32,723 nucleotides of DNA from an uncultured beta proteobacterium (GCA_903932425.1 CAIZGG010000139.1:1-32723), one strand, 5' to 3'. Positions 14,296-22,140 are shown, counted from the first letter of the stretch. Numbers and translations are program-made. The notes: generated by a model not told the origin, from the sequence alone.

Positions 14296-16218
14296 ATGAT
14301 TGTTGCAACTGCAGGCCATATCGATCACGGCAAAAGCACTCTGGTCAAAGCGCTGTCTGGTGTCGAGACCGACCGCTTGCCCGAAGAGAAGACCAGAGGA
14401 ATCTCGATCGACCTGGGGTTTGCTTATCTGGCCTTGCCCAATACCCCGGTCATTGGTTTTGTCGATGTGCCGGGCCATGAACGTTTTGTGCGCAATATGC
14501 TGGCAGGCGTGTGTGGCATCGACTACGTCATGCTGGTGGTCGCCGCCGATGACGGCGTGATGCCACAGACGATCGAGCATTTAAGCATTGTGAGCTTGCT
14601 CGGTATTCGTACGGGTGTTGCTGTCTTGACGAAAACTGATCGTGTCTCTGTTGCGCGAGTCAGCGAAGTGCGCGAACAAGTACGCGCCTTGTTACAGAGC
14701 GCAGACCTTGCTGCGTTTGACATTGTCGAATGCTCGGCAGTCACACAACTGGGCGTAAACGACTTACGCGAACGCCTCGCAATAGCCGCGCGTGACATTC
14801 AACGCACTGAAGTTGAGGGGCGCTCTTTTCGGTTCGCAGTCGATCGCGCATTCTCGATTATTGGCAGTGGCACCGTTGTTACCGGAACAGTCTTTAACCA
14901 TCGCGTACAAGTGGGCGACCGCCTCACGCTCACCCCCGGTGGGCAAAGTGTGCGAGTGCGCGGAATTCATATCAATAGCGTGGCGGTCGTTCAGGCGTCT
15001 GCTGGCGAGCGCTGCGCGTTAAACCTCGCTGGTGTCAGCGCCCAAGAGTGCGGTCGCGGGGACTGGGTTGTTGAACCCCATTTGCACTGCCCGACCACGC
15101 GTGTGGATGTCAGCTTGTCAGTGTTGAACGCTGAGACGCACGCCCTGAAGCATTGGACCGAGGTGCATGTACATCTGGGCACCACGGAAGTCGTTGCCCG
15201 AGTCTCCATTCAGCGAGGCGCCTCGATTGAACCTGGCGCAAGCGGTCATGCTCAGTTGGTGTTAAGCCAACCCATTGCCTGCTTAAACGGTGATCGGTTG
15301 ATTATTCGAGATCAATCCGCGCAACGCACGCTTGGCGGAGGCGTTGTGCTCGATCCGTTTGCGCCAGCAAGAGTACGAAACAAAGTGGTGAGGCAAACCG
15401 AGCTTGCTGCGCTTTCGCTGACGGATCCTGCGGCGGCGCTCAGTGCCCTGCTCGCCTGTCGCTCAGAGACCGGAGTTGACCTCGAGCACTTTGCACGTAG
15501 TTTTAATGTGACTCAAAGCGTCACGGCCAAACTGCTGGTCAGCGCAGACGCCTGCATCGTCGCCAAACTACCGACCTACGCGTTATTGAATACTTCGATT
15601 AAACAACTCGGCGCAAAGGTCTCACTTGCCTTGCAGCAATATCATCAAGCGCAGCCACAAGCCTTGGGCCTAAGCCTGACAGAGTTACGCAAGCAAACAG
15701 TACCTGGAATGAATGCCAGCGTGTTTAACGCCTTGGTACGCTACGTTGCGACAGAGCAAAAAATTATCCTGAGTGGTGCCCTTGTGTCGTTGGCCGCGCA
15801 TCAGTCAAGCGCCAATGCCGCTGATCAATTGATGTGGCAAAAGATTCAACCCACGCTCGCAGCAATGGGGCCCAAAGGATTAACGGCTGCTGACATCGCA
15901 GACGCGACAGGCTTGAAAATCTTAGTCTTGACCGAAATGTTGCATCGAAAGGTTAAGCAAGGAGAGCTCTTTCGGGTGAGCTCTGAACGCTTTTATTTGC
16001 GTGCAAACTTTATTCATTTTGCTAAGCTCGCCCGCGACTTGGCATTTACCAGTCCAACGCAAACCTTTATCGCTGCGCAGTTTCGGGATCAGGCGGGTGT
16101 CAATCGCACCCTCGCCATCGAAATTTTAGAAGTTCTTGACCGCCTTGGAGTCACGCAACGCGTGGGCGATACTCGCAAACTTTTCAAACCGCTTGAAGTC
16201 GTGTTTGCTATTGATTGA
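14296..16218 (+). CDS. selB: Selenocysteine-specific translation elongation factor SelB
   Basis: A 640-aa translational GTPase that delivers Sec-tRNA to SECIS-marked UGA codons. The G1 motif is GHIDHGKST (residues 7-15), followed by the SelB-typical GVETDRLPEEKTRGISIDLGFAYL. G3 is DVPGHE and the G4 region reads TKTD. EF-Tu-like domains 2 and 3 follow (SIIGSGTVVTGTV), and the last roughly 250 residues are helical winged-helix material (GLTAADIADATGLKILVLTEML) that should bind the SECIS hairpin. It is 42 bases after the DGLP partner gene with no terminator between, so it is probably in the selenoprotein operon. The ribosome site is weak. Its 3' end overlaps the convergent Bug gene by 11 bases. 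selA, selC and selD are not in the window. Confidence 0.95.
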   Translation: MIVATAGHIDHGKSTLVKALSGVETDRLPEEKTRGISIDLGFAYLALPNTPVIGFVDVPGHERFVRNMLAGVCGIDYVMLVVAADDGVMPQTIEHLSIVSLLGIRTGVAVLTKTDRVSVARVSEVREQVRALLQSADLAAFDIVECSAVTQLGVNDLRERLAIAARDIQRTEVEGRSFRFAVDRAFSIIGSGTVVTGTVFNHRVQVGDRLTLTPGGQSVRVRGIHINSVAVVQASAGERCALNLAGVSAQECGRGDWVVEPHLHCPTTRVDVSLSVLNAETHALKHWTEVHVHLGTTEVVARVSIQRGASIEPGASGHAQLVLSQPIACLNGDRLIIRDQSAQRTLGGGVVLDPFAPARVRNKVVRQTELAALSLTDPAAALSALLACRSETGVDLEHFARSFNVTQSVTAKLLVSADACIVAKLPTYALLNTSIKQLGAKVSLALQQYHQAQPQALGLSLTELRKQTVPGMNASVFNALVRYVATEQKIILSGALVSLAAHQSSANAADQLMWQKIQPTLAAMGPKGLTAADIADATGLKILVLTEMLHRKVKQGELFRVSSERFYLRANFIHFAKLARDLAFTSPTQTFIAAQFRDQAGVNRTLAIEILEVLDRLGVTQRVGDTRKLFKPLEVVFAID

Positions 16219-17188
16219 CGATGTTTGCGTCTTTAATGACCTTGCCCCATTTCAGCGTTTCAGCCTCGATAAACGCCTTAAAGGCCTCGGGGGTGCTGCC
16301 AACCGGGTCAGCGCCACTGACTGCGAGTTTTTGTTGCACCTCTGGCATCGCGAGTACTTGATTGATGGCCACGCTGAGTTGCTGCACGATCGACCCCGGG
16401 GTACCTGCGGGCACCATGGCGCCACTCCACGAGGTTGCGACGTAGCCGTCAAACCCAGCCTCGATCATGGTCGGAACCTCAGGCAGTAAAGGGCTACGCA
16501 CGGCGCTTGTGACCGCGAGCGCTCTGAGTTTGCCCTGCTTCACGTGTTCGATCATGCCAGGCATTGTTGGAAACGCGACCTTCACCGTTCCACTTAATAA
16601 ATCTACAATTTGCGGACTGGTTCCTTTGTAGGCAACATGCACGAGGTCGACACCGGCGCGAGCTTTAAACCATTCTGCCGCTAAGTGAGGCGAGCCACCG
16701 GTCCCTGACGAGCTGTAGCTCAGCTCACCCGGATGCTTCTTGATGTAGTCAATCAACTCTTGCACGGAAAAAATCGGTAAGGATGGGTGCACAAGTAGAA
16801 AGCTAGTCACTGAAGTGGCTTGCGACACCGCCACAAAGTCTTTAAACAGGCTGTAACTTAAGCTGGGAAATAACGAAGCACTGACTGCTGTACCGATCGA
16901 GACCCAAAAAATGGTGTAACCATCGGGCGCAGCCCTCGCTGCAAGCTCAGCGCCGATGTTGCCGCTTGCCCCGGGCTTATTTTCAATGACGACGGCCTGA
17001 CCCAATACCTCGGCTAATTTTTGCCCAACAATTCGAGCCGGAACGTCGGTTGAGCCTCCAGGAGGATATCCGACGATGATCTTGACAGCCTTTGTTGGGT
17101 AAGCCTGAGCCCGCACAGCAAACGAGCTTATCGCGGTACAGACGCCAAGCACCATGAGCAAAAACAATCGTGCAATGCGTATTTTCAT
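16208..17188 (-). CDS. Bug/TctC-family periplasmic binding protein
   Basis: A 326-aa binding protein with a signal peptide (MKIRIARLFLLMVLGVCTAISSFAVRAQA, cleavage near residue 29). The mature part opens with YPTKAVKIIVGYPPGGSTDVPAR and contains VVIENKPGASGNIGAELAARA and PDGYTI. It is convergent with selB and overlaps its 3' end by 11 bases, so it is not part of the selenoprotein operon by direction. It is a single-gene unit with no transporter partners, and its ligand is unknown. Confidence 0.93.
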   Translation of the reverse strand: MKIRIARLFLLMVLGVCTAISSFAVRAQAYPTKAVKIIVGYPPGGSTDVPARIVGQKLAEVLGQAVVIENKPGASGNIGAELAARAAPDGYTIFWVSIGTAVSASLFPSLSYSLFKDFVAVSQATSVTSFLLVHPSLPIFSVQELIDYIKKHPGELSYSSSGTGGSPHLAAEWFKARAGVDLVHVAYKGTSPQIVDLLSGTVKVAFPTMPGMIEHVKQGKLRALAVTSAVRSPLLPEVPTMIEAGFDGYVATSWSGAMVPAGTPGSIVQQLSVAINQVLAMPEVQQKLAVSGADPVGSTPEAFKAFIEAETLKWGKVIKDANIVNQ

Positions 17189-17324
17189 CGATTCCTACCG
17201 AGTAACACCTTGTTTAGAGCCCAAAGCGGCCAAAAAGCGGCCTCACCTGAACATAGCACCTGTTGGCTGTATTTTGCGTTTAAAAGTAACACGTTCAGCC
17301 AAGCATTGAATTAAAATCTACACG

Positions 17325-17358
17325 TCGTACGTGCTGGACGTTCGTACGCACTGGACGT
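17325..17358. repeat. 17-bp tandem direct repeat upstream of the DoxX gene
   Basis: TCGTACGTGCTGGACGT is followed directly by TCGTACGCACTGGACGT, two copies differing at two positions. Each has the palindrome CGTACG, and the first lies within CACGT-CGT-ACGTG. The repeat is about 80 bases ahead of the DoxX start, inside the 250-base gap between the Bug and DoxX genes. Repeated half-sites like this can be regulator-binding sites. The rest of the gap shows no gene; CGGCCAAAAAGCGGCC near 17228 is another small repeat. Confidence 0.55.
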
Positions 17359-17438
17359 TAGTCCACAGGCCCTCACGCCTTAAGACTTTGGGTCAAGGCA
17401 ACGCACTCGACCGCAAACATTTTTAGAGAACGCATCTT

Positions 17439-17843
17439 ATGAACCGCTTTGACGACGCTGGCAAACTGCTCCTCCGACTCACGATCGGCATTCTGCTGTT
17501 GATGCACGGGTTGTTCAAGCTCGCGAACGGCATTGATACGATCACGGCGCTTGTCGTGGCCCAAGGCTGGCCAGCGTGGCTCGCCTTTGGCGTCTTTATT
17601 GGTGAAATTATCGCGCCCTCATTGTTAATTATTGGCGTGCTAACCCGCGCAGGGGCGCTAGTGATCGTGTTTAACATGGCGCTAGCTGTTTATTTAGCGC
17701 ATGCTTCGCAGATTTTAAGTCTCACCAAAACGGGTGGCTGGGCACTTGAACTTCAAGGCCTGTTTTTACTGGGCGCCTTAGTGGTTGCCCTCTTGGGGGC
17801 CGGGCGCTTTAGCCTGGGCGGCAGCCACGGCCCGATGAACTAA
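17439..17843 (+). CDS. DoxX family membrane protein
   Basis: A 134-aa inner-membrane protein of the DoxX family with about four hydrophobic segments. The opening DDAGKLLLRLTIGILLLMHGLFKLANG is characteristic, as is WPAWLAFGVFIGEIIAPSLLIIGVLTR. Some DoxX-like proteins are linked to thiosulfate oxidation or to redox-stress membrane complexes, but most are uncharacterised. It stands just before a region of peroxide-defence and photolyase genes, which weakly supports a stress role. The ribosome site (GAGAA) is poor. Confidence 0.87.
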   Translation: MNRFDDAGKLLLRLTIGILLLMHGLFKLANGIDTITALVVAQGWPAWLAFGVFIGEIIAPSLLIIGVLTRAGALVIVFNMALAVYLAHASQILSLTKTGGWALELQGLFLLGALVVALLGAGRFSLGGSHGPMN

Positions 17844-17846
17844 TTC

Positions 17847-17873
17847 AAGCCCGTGTCAACACACGCGAGGCTT
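17847..17873. terminator. Hairpin between convergent DoxX and secreted-protein genes
   Basis: AAGCCCGTGT pairs with ACACG-(CGA)-GGCTT, two 5-bp stems with a 3-nt bulge and the loop CAAC. It lies in the 41-base gap between two converging genes. There is no T-run, so termination is plausible but not certain. Confidence 0.5.
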
Positions 17874-17884
17874 GGGGTCGCAGC

Positions 17885-18244
17885 TTAATTGGGCTCCATG
17901 CCAAAGCGGGCTTTGGCCTTCAACTGAGCCAATTCAAGGTCGAGTTGTGCCTTGGCTTGTTGAATGCAGTCAGCCTGCTCAGAAGGATGAACCGCTTTGC
18001 AAGCGTTTAGCGCCTCATGATGAGCCGCCACGGATTCTTTTCTTGCAGTTTCAAACCTTTGCTCAAGCGTCACGTCTTCTTGCGTCCAGCGTTCAGGCTC
18101 TGGCTCTGGCCATTGAATTTCAGGTGGCGGCGGTAAGGGCAATGCGGCTTGTGCTTGCGCAAAAGAGCTATTTAGAAATGCAAGACAGGCCAGTAACCCT
18201 GTCACAGCTAGGGTAATTCGCCTACGTAAAAAAACTGTTTTCAT
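17885..18244 (-). CDS. Small secreted protein of unknown function
   Basis: A 119-aa protein I do not recognise. The N-terminus MKTVFLRRRITLAVTGLLACLAFLNSSFAQAQA is a clear signal peptide, so it should be periplasmic. The mature part begins with a proline-rich stretch (LPLPPPPEIQWPEPEPE) followed by a charged, helix-forming region with two cysteines (ACKAVHPSEQADC) that could form a disulfide. It is divergent from the peroxiredoxin gene. No function is proposed. Confidence 0.72.
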   Translation of the reverse strand: MKTVFLRRRITLAVTGLLACLAFLNSSFAQAQAALPLPPPPEIQWPEPEPERWTQEDVTLEQRFETARKESVAAHHEALNACKAVHPSEQADCIQQAKAQLDLELAQLKAKARFGMEPN

Positions 18245-18320
18245 CGCTCATTCCACACATAACTTGGTACTCTTAGTAATGTACGCTTTTTTTTCACTGG
18301 TTTTAATAGGATCTTTGGCG

Positions 18321-18869
18321 ATGCTCAGAAAAAAAAATCTATTAGCGGGCTTAAGCCTGGTGCTCTGTCTGTTACAGAGCACGGTCGCGTTGGCTGAACT
18401 CAAGGTGGGCGCAACCGCTCCGAGTTTTTCCGCGCCCGCTGCATTGGCGGGGCAAACCTACCAGTTCGTGCTCGCTGAGGCTCTTAAAAAGGGTCCGGTT
18501 GTGGTCTATTTTTACCCAAAGGCCTTTACAACCGGCTGCACAATTGAGGCCCAATTGTTTGCTGAGGCCACCGATAAATTTGCTGAGCTGAAAGCCACCG
18601 TGATTGGGGTATCCGCAGATGATCTGGATACCTTGAAAAAATTCTCACAAGGCCCCTGTGGCGGAAAGTTTGCCGTAGCTGCCGACCTCGACCGCAGCAT
18701 CATTAAAGCGTACGACGCAGGCATGATGATCAAGCCAGACATGGCGAGTCGTATTTCGTATGTTGTCACGCCTGATTCAAAAGTACTGTTCGTGCATAGC
18801 GGCATGAACCCCGACCAGCACGTCAGCAACACGCTAGCTGCTCTCCAAGCCTGGCAAGCGAAAAGGTAA
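18321..18869 (+). CDS. Exported peroxiredoxin (BCP/PrxQ-like)
   Basis: A thiol peroxidase of the AhpC/TSA superfamily, 182 aa from the chosen start. VVYFYPKAFTTGCTIEAQLF holds the peroxidatic cysteine (Cys73), and Cys113 in QGPCGGKF may be the resolving one. I choose the ATG at 18321 because AGGA precedes it and because MLRKKNLLAGLSLVLCLLQSTVALA then makes a normal signal peptide; the ORF track starts earlier at a TTG. The product should reduce peroxides in the periplasm. The photolyase gene starts 5 bases after its stop, so they are co-transcribed, followed by a glutathione peroxidase gene. Confidence 0.88.
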   Translation: MLRKKNLLAGLSLVLCLLQSTVALAELKVGATAPSFSAPAALAGQTYQFVLAEALKKGPVVVYFYPKAFTTGCTIEAQLFAEATDKFAELKATVIGVSADDLDTLKKFSQGPCGGKFAVAADLDRSIIKAYDAGMMIKPDMASRISYVVTPDSKVLFVHSGMNPDQHVSNTLAALQAWQAKR

Positions 18870-18874
18870 GTTTT

Positions 18875-20293
18875 ATGACGGTTGTTTGTTGGTTTAGAAC
18901 TGATCTGCGTGTTAGTGATCAGCCCGCCCTGGCAGCGGCGGCTGCGCAAGGCCCAACCATTGGTTTGTTTATCGCCTCACCTGAACAATGGCGCCTACAC
19001 AACGATGCACCGCTAAAAGTTGACTTTTGGTTACGTGCTGTCAAGCATCTACGGGTCGAACTTGAAGCGCTTAACATCCCACTCAAAATTCTCGTGATCG
19101 ACCGCTGGGAGGATGCGCCCGAAGCCTTACTGGCTTTTTGTCAGCATCATCAGGTGGAACAGGTCCATTGCAATCGGGAACACGGTGTAAACGAGCGTAA
19201 GCGCGATCGGGCGTCGTACAGCTTGCTGGCGCAGCACAATATAGCCTTGCAAGGGCATCACGGCGGCACCTTACTGATCCCGGGTAGTGTCAAGACCGGC
19301 GCCGATGCCTATTACCGCGTGTTTACGCCTTTTGCAAAAGCCTGTCGAGAAAAACTACGTACCGCACCCTACCGAATCACTCAAGCGATTAAAAAGCAGT
19401 CGAAGGCTGGGTTACCAGACTCAGACGACTTTCCTCAAGCACTCAAAGCACTGCTCGAGGTGACTCCCGAAGGTTTGCAAAAGGCGTGGCCAGCAACGAC
19501 TCAGGCAGCGCATGAGCGGCTGACACAGTTTGCCCAGACGCGCATGGCAAAGTACCAACCCGATCGCGATTTTCCGGCGATACCGGGTACGAGCGTACTC
19601 TCGCCCTACCTTGCAGCGGGCTTAATTTCGGCTGGGCAATGCCTTCATGCAGCGATGGTTCAAAATCATGGCGAAACGGACACCGGACAACGAGGTATTG
19701 TTGTTTGGATTAATGAATTGTTATGGCGCGAGTTCTATCAACACTTGCTCTATGGTTACCCGACGCTGTCGATGCATCAGCCCATGCGACCTGAGACCAA
19801 TGCGGTTGTGTGGCGCGAAGCCCCAGAAGACTTCAACGCCTGGACCCAAGGCCGCACCGGCGTACCCATTGTGGATGCGGCGATGCGTCAGCTTTTAGCT
19901 ACGGGTTGGATGCATAACCGACTGCGAATGGTTGTCGCGATGTTCTTGACCAAAAACTTGTTGATCGATTGGCGTCAAGGCGAGGCGTTTTTTATGCAAC
20001 ATTTGATTGACGGTGAGCTGGCGGCTAACAATGGTGGTTGGCAGTGGAGCGCTTCCACAGGCGCTGATTCGGCACCGTACTTTAGGGTCTTTAATCCGAT
20101 TAGCCAGTCTGAAAAGTTTGATCCTGAGGGTGCGTTCATCAAACATTGGATACCTGAACTTGCAACGCTCGGGGCAAAAGAGATTCATAACCCGAGTCCA
20201 ATTTCGCGCAAGGCGCTTAACTATCCTGAACAGATTGTGGATCTTCAGAGTAGTCGAGTGCGTGCGATCGAAGCCTTTAAAAACTTGCGATAG
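18875..20293 (+). CDS. phr: Deoxyribodipyrimidine photolyase (cryptochrome/photolyase family)
   Basis: A 472-aa flavoprotein that repairs UV-induced pyrimidine dimers with blue light. The N-terminal antenna domain starts with VVCWFRTDLRVSDQPAL. The FAD-binding C-terminal part has LLWREFYQHLLYGYP, VDAAMRQLLATGWMHNRLRM and GGWQWSASTGADSAPYFRVFNP, which match class I CPD photolyases closely. AAAGG stands ahead of the ATG. It lies between a peroxiredoxin and a glutathione peroxidase gene with 5-base gaps on both sides, so all three form one light/oxidative-stress unit. A cryptochrome function is possible but the motifs favour repair. Confidence 0.95.
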   Translation: MTVVCWFRTDLRVSDQPALAAAAAQGPTIGLFIASPEQWRLHNDAPLKVDFWLRAVKHLRVELEALNIPLKILVIDRWEDAPEALLAFCQHHQVEQVHCNREHGVNERKRDRASYSLLAQHNIALQGHHGGTLLIPGSVKTGADAYYRVFTPFAKACREKLRTAPYRITQAIKKQSKAGLPDSDDFPQALKALLEVTPEGLQKAWPATTQAAHERLTQFAQTRMAKYQPDRDFPAIPGTSVLSPYLAAGLISAGQCLHAAMVQNHGETDTGQRGIVVWINELLWREFYQHLLYGYPTLSMHQPMRPETNAVVWREAPEDFNAWTQGRTGVPIVDAAMRQLLATGWMHNRLRMVVAMFLTKNLLIDWRQGEAFFMQHLIDGELAANNGGWQWSASTGADSAPYFRVFNPISQSEKFDPEGAFIKHWIPELATLGAKEIHNPSPISRKALNYPEQIVDLQSSRVRAIEAFKNLR

Positions 20294-20298
20294 AAACC

Positions 20299-20781
20299 AT
20301 GAGCCTCTTAACCTTTAATGTCAAAACCATCCAGGGCGAGCTGCAGAACTTAAGCCAATACGAGGGCAAAGTCTTGCTGGTCGTGAATGTTGCCTCAAAG
20401 TGTGGCTTTACGGGGCAGTACGCGGGCCTACAAGCATTGCACCAAGAGTACGCTAGCCGAGGCCTGATTGTGATGGGGTTCCCGTGTGATCAGTTCGGCC
20501 ACCAAGAACCGGGCAGCGACAGCAACATCTTGGCGTTTTGTGAAACCCAGTACAAAGTTACGTTTTCGATGTTCGCTAAAATCGAGGTCAATGGTGCCAA
20601 CGCCGAGCCGTTTTACCAATGGCTCAAAACGAGTAAACCAGGTTTGCTCGGCACCGAGGCTATTAAATGGAACTTCACAAAGTTTTTAGTGAGCCGTAAA
20701 GGCCAGGTGCTTAAGCGTTACGCCCCAACCGATGCGCCCGAGTCACTGCGTGAAGCGATCGAACAGGCGTTAGCGCTTTAA
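20299..20781 (+). CDS. Glutathione peroxidase family, cysteine form
   Basis: A 160-aa thiol peroxidase of the glutathione peroxidase family. The active site is NVASKCGFTGQY with Cys35, where animal enzymes have selenocysteine; the codon is TGT, so this is not a selenoprotein despite the selB nearby. GFPCDQFGHQEPGSD holds the conserved glutamine and a second cysteine that can act as resolving residue, and KWNFTKFLVSRKGQ gives the family tryptophan/asparagine site. Bacterial members usually use thioredoxin. It starts 5 bases after the photolyase stop. Confidence 0.94.
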   Translation: MSLLTFNVKTIQGELQNLSQYEGKVLLVVNVASKCGFTGQYAGLQALHQEYASRGLIVMGFPCDQFGHQEPGSDSNILAFCETQYKVTFSMFAKIEVNGANAEPFYQWLKTSKPGLLGTEAIKWNFTKFLVSRKGQVLKRYAPTDAPESLREAIEQALAL

Positions 20782-20843
20782 GCCTCTTGCTTTGCACCAG
20801 ACAGCGAATACACTTGCTGCCTCAATATCAAAAGGGTTCTATC

Positions 20844-21998
20844 ATGGCGCCTCGCCTCGCTACTGCGTATCTAGTCTGCTTGCTGGTCGGAGGCTGCGCC
20901 AGCAAACCTACCGTACAGCAAGACATTACCCTAGCTGCGGCGGATGTGTCAGGTACTGTAAAAGCTGCGCCCGCTCGAAATTCTGCCCGTATTCCTCAGG
21001 ATAATTCTGCCCGTATTCCTCAGGATAATGTCGCTCCAACAGCCGCACCCGCCGTGATGAGTGGCTCAGGAGCGGCGACCAATATTGTGTCTGATCCGTC
21101 TCTTGATATAAGCCGCGCTGGGACCGTACGTGCTCAAGCCGCCGAGGCGAGCCCTGTTGCGATTCCTAGCCCAGTGCGACAACCTACCCGGCTCGCTACA
21201 GCGGTCATGATTGAGCCTGTGTCAGCCGCGACAAATGGGCGCGATCAGGCGTCCGACTCGGCGTCAGGCAACAACGAGTCGTCAAGTTCGGTTGGAGCGG
21301 TAAGCACATCGGAAGCTACCCGCGCTGATAAGAAAATTGCCTCAAAGGTCTTAACCTTGAAGCGGACGAAACCAGATTGCAAAGGGGCAGAATGCCCTGT
21401 CCTGAACTTTAAACGTTTGACGTTTACAGGCTACGATCGCTTCAATTCCTTTCTTGAACAGACCCTGCTCTCGCTTGCACTGGTTGAAACCAACCGCGAC
21501 AAGGCTTTTCGCGACCTTCCTGAGTTAGAGCTCTATTTCTTTAAAACCGCAAAACCACGCGAGGAGATCGCGTTGGCCTCAAGCGTGAAATACATGTCTG
21601 AGGAGGTCGTCGTTGTGCAGCTGGATAGTTATATTTTTACCGGCGGTGCACACGGGATCTCAACCACACAATACCTTAACTGGTTGCCCAGAACCGACAA
21701 GCTTTTGACGCTCGAATCTATGCTGTTGCCAGGCAAGATGCCCGCCTTCGATGAGGCTCTTAAAAAGCAGCATGCGCTTTGGTTAAAAAAGAATCCCCTG
21801 GCTAAAGAGGATCCGGCCGCTTACAACAAGCTCTGGCCGTTTGAGTCTAGCGACAATGTTGCCCTGCTTGAAAATGGCTTGGCAGTGACCTACGATCCCT
21901 ATCGCCTGGCGCCCTACTCTTTTGGCAAACCGACGATTTACATCCCTTACCGAGATCTAAAGGGTATTTTGCGTCCTGAAGTACTGCCAAAAGGCTAA
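20844..21998 (+). CDS. Lipoprotein with DUF3298/RsiV-like C-terminal domain
   Basis: A 384-aa predicted lipoprotein. I choose the ATG at 20844, which gives MAPRLATAYLVCLLVGGCAS with a lipobox (VGGC), over the ORF-track start at 20787. Residues from about 25 to 180 are low-complexity Ala/Ser/Pro-rich linker, including a perfect duplication NSARIPQD-NSARIPQD. The C-terminal part carries YIFTGGAHGISTTQYLNW and IYIPYRDLKGIL, typical of the DUF3298/RsiV-like domain of cell-envelope proteins. The gene follows the glutathione peroxidase by 62 bases and may be the last gene of the stress operon. Function unknown. Confidence 0.82.
   Translation: MAPRLATAYLVCLLVGGCASKPTVQQDITLAAADVSGTVKAAPARNSARIPQDNSARIPQDNVAPTAAPAVMSGSGAATNIVSDPSLDISRAGTVRAQAAEASPVAIPSPVRQPTRLATAVMIEPVSAATNGRDQASDSASGNNESSSSVGAVSTSEATRADKKIASKVLTLKRTKPDCKGAECPVLNFKRLTFTGYDRFNSFLEQTLLSLALVETNRDKAFRDLPELELYFFKTAKPREEIALASSVKYMSEEVVVVQLDSYIFTGGAHGISTTQYLNWLPRTDKLLTLESMLLPGKMPAFDEALKKQHALWLKKNPLAKEDPAAYNKLWPFESSDNVALLENGLAVTYDPYRLAPYSFGKPTIYIPYRDLKGILRPEVLPKG
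20979..21026 (+). repeat. Perfect 24-bp tandem duplication inside the lipoprotein gene
   Basis: AATTCTGCCCGTATTCCTCAGGAT occurs twice without a gap or mismatch and keeps frame, duplicating the peptide NSARIPQD in the linker of the lipoprotein. Identical copies imply a recent slippage event, so copy number may vary between strains. Confidence 0.93.
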
Positions 21999-22008
21999 AA
22001 CGAAAGAA

Positions 22009-22034
22009 CCGGTCGAGCCAGACCGGCTCTTTGG
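22009..22034 (+). terminator. Weak candidate terminator after the lipoprotein gene
   Basis: CCGGTC-GAGCCA-GACCGG forms a 6-bp stem starting 11 bases after the lipoprotein stop and is followed by CTCTTT. An alternative fold is GAGCC/GGCTC. The U-tract is short, so termination would be modest. Confidence 0.4.
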
Positions 22035-22035
22035 G

Positions 22036-22140
22036 GCTGCACTGAGCTTATTGCTACTTGGACCGGTAATTTGAGGTTGAGCCGAGCTTATTGCTGCTTG
22101 GACCGGCTCATTGAGGTTGCGCTGAGTTCATTGCTGCTTG
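22036..22140. repeat. 40-bp tandem repeat, about 2.6 copies, over the ankyrin gene 3' end
   Basis: Units begin at 22036 (GCTGCACTGAGCTTATTGCT), 22076 (GTTGAGCCGAGCTTATTGCT) and 22116 (GTTGCGCTGAGTTCATTGCT). Each has a core close to TTATTGCTGCTTGG, and the first two continue into GACCGG. The third copy covers the last codons and stop of the minus-strand ankyrin gene (22128). The outer copies look like duplications of that gene end into the intergenic space. Copies are diverged by several bases, so this is not very recent. Confidence 0.85.

Noticed and set aside
14263-14580. 105-aa ORF antisense to the selB start
   Set aside because: Lies opposite the conserved GTPase motifs and shows no protein-family pattern.
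20299-20781. Glutathione peroxidase as a third selenoprotein
   Set aside because: The active-site codon is TGT (Cys35), not TGA.
22036-22140. CRISPR array
   Set aside because: Units are directly adjacent without unique spacers and overlap a coding end; no cas genes are present.
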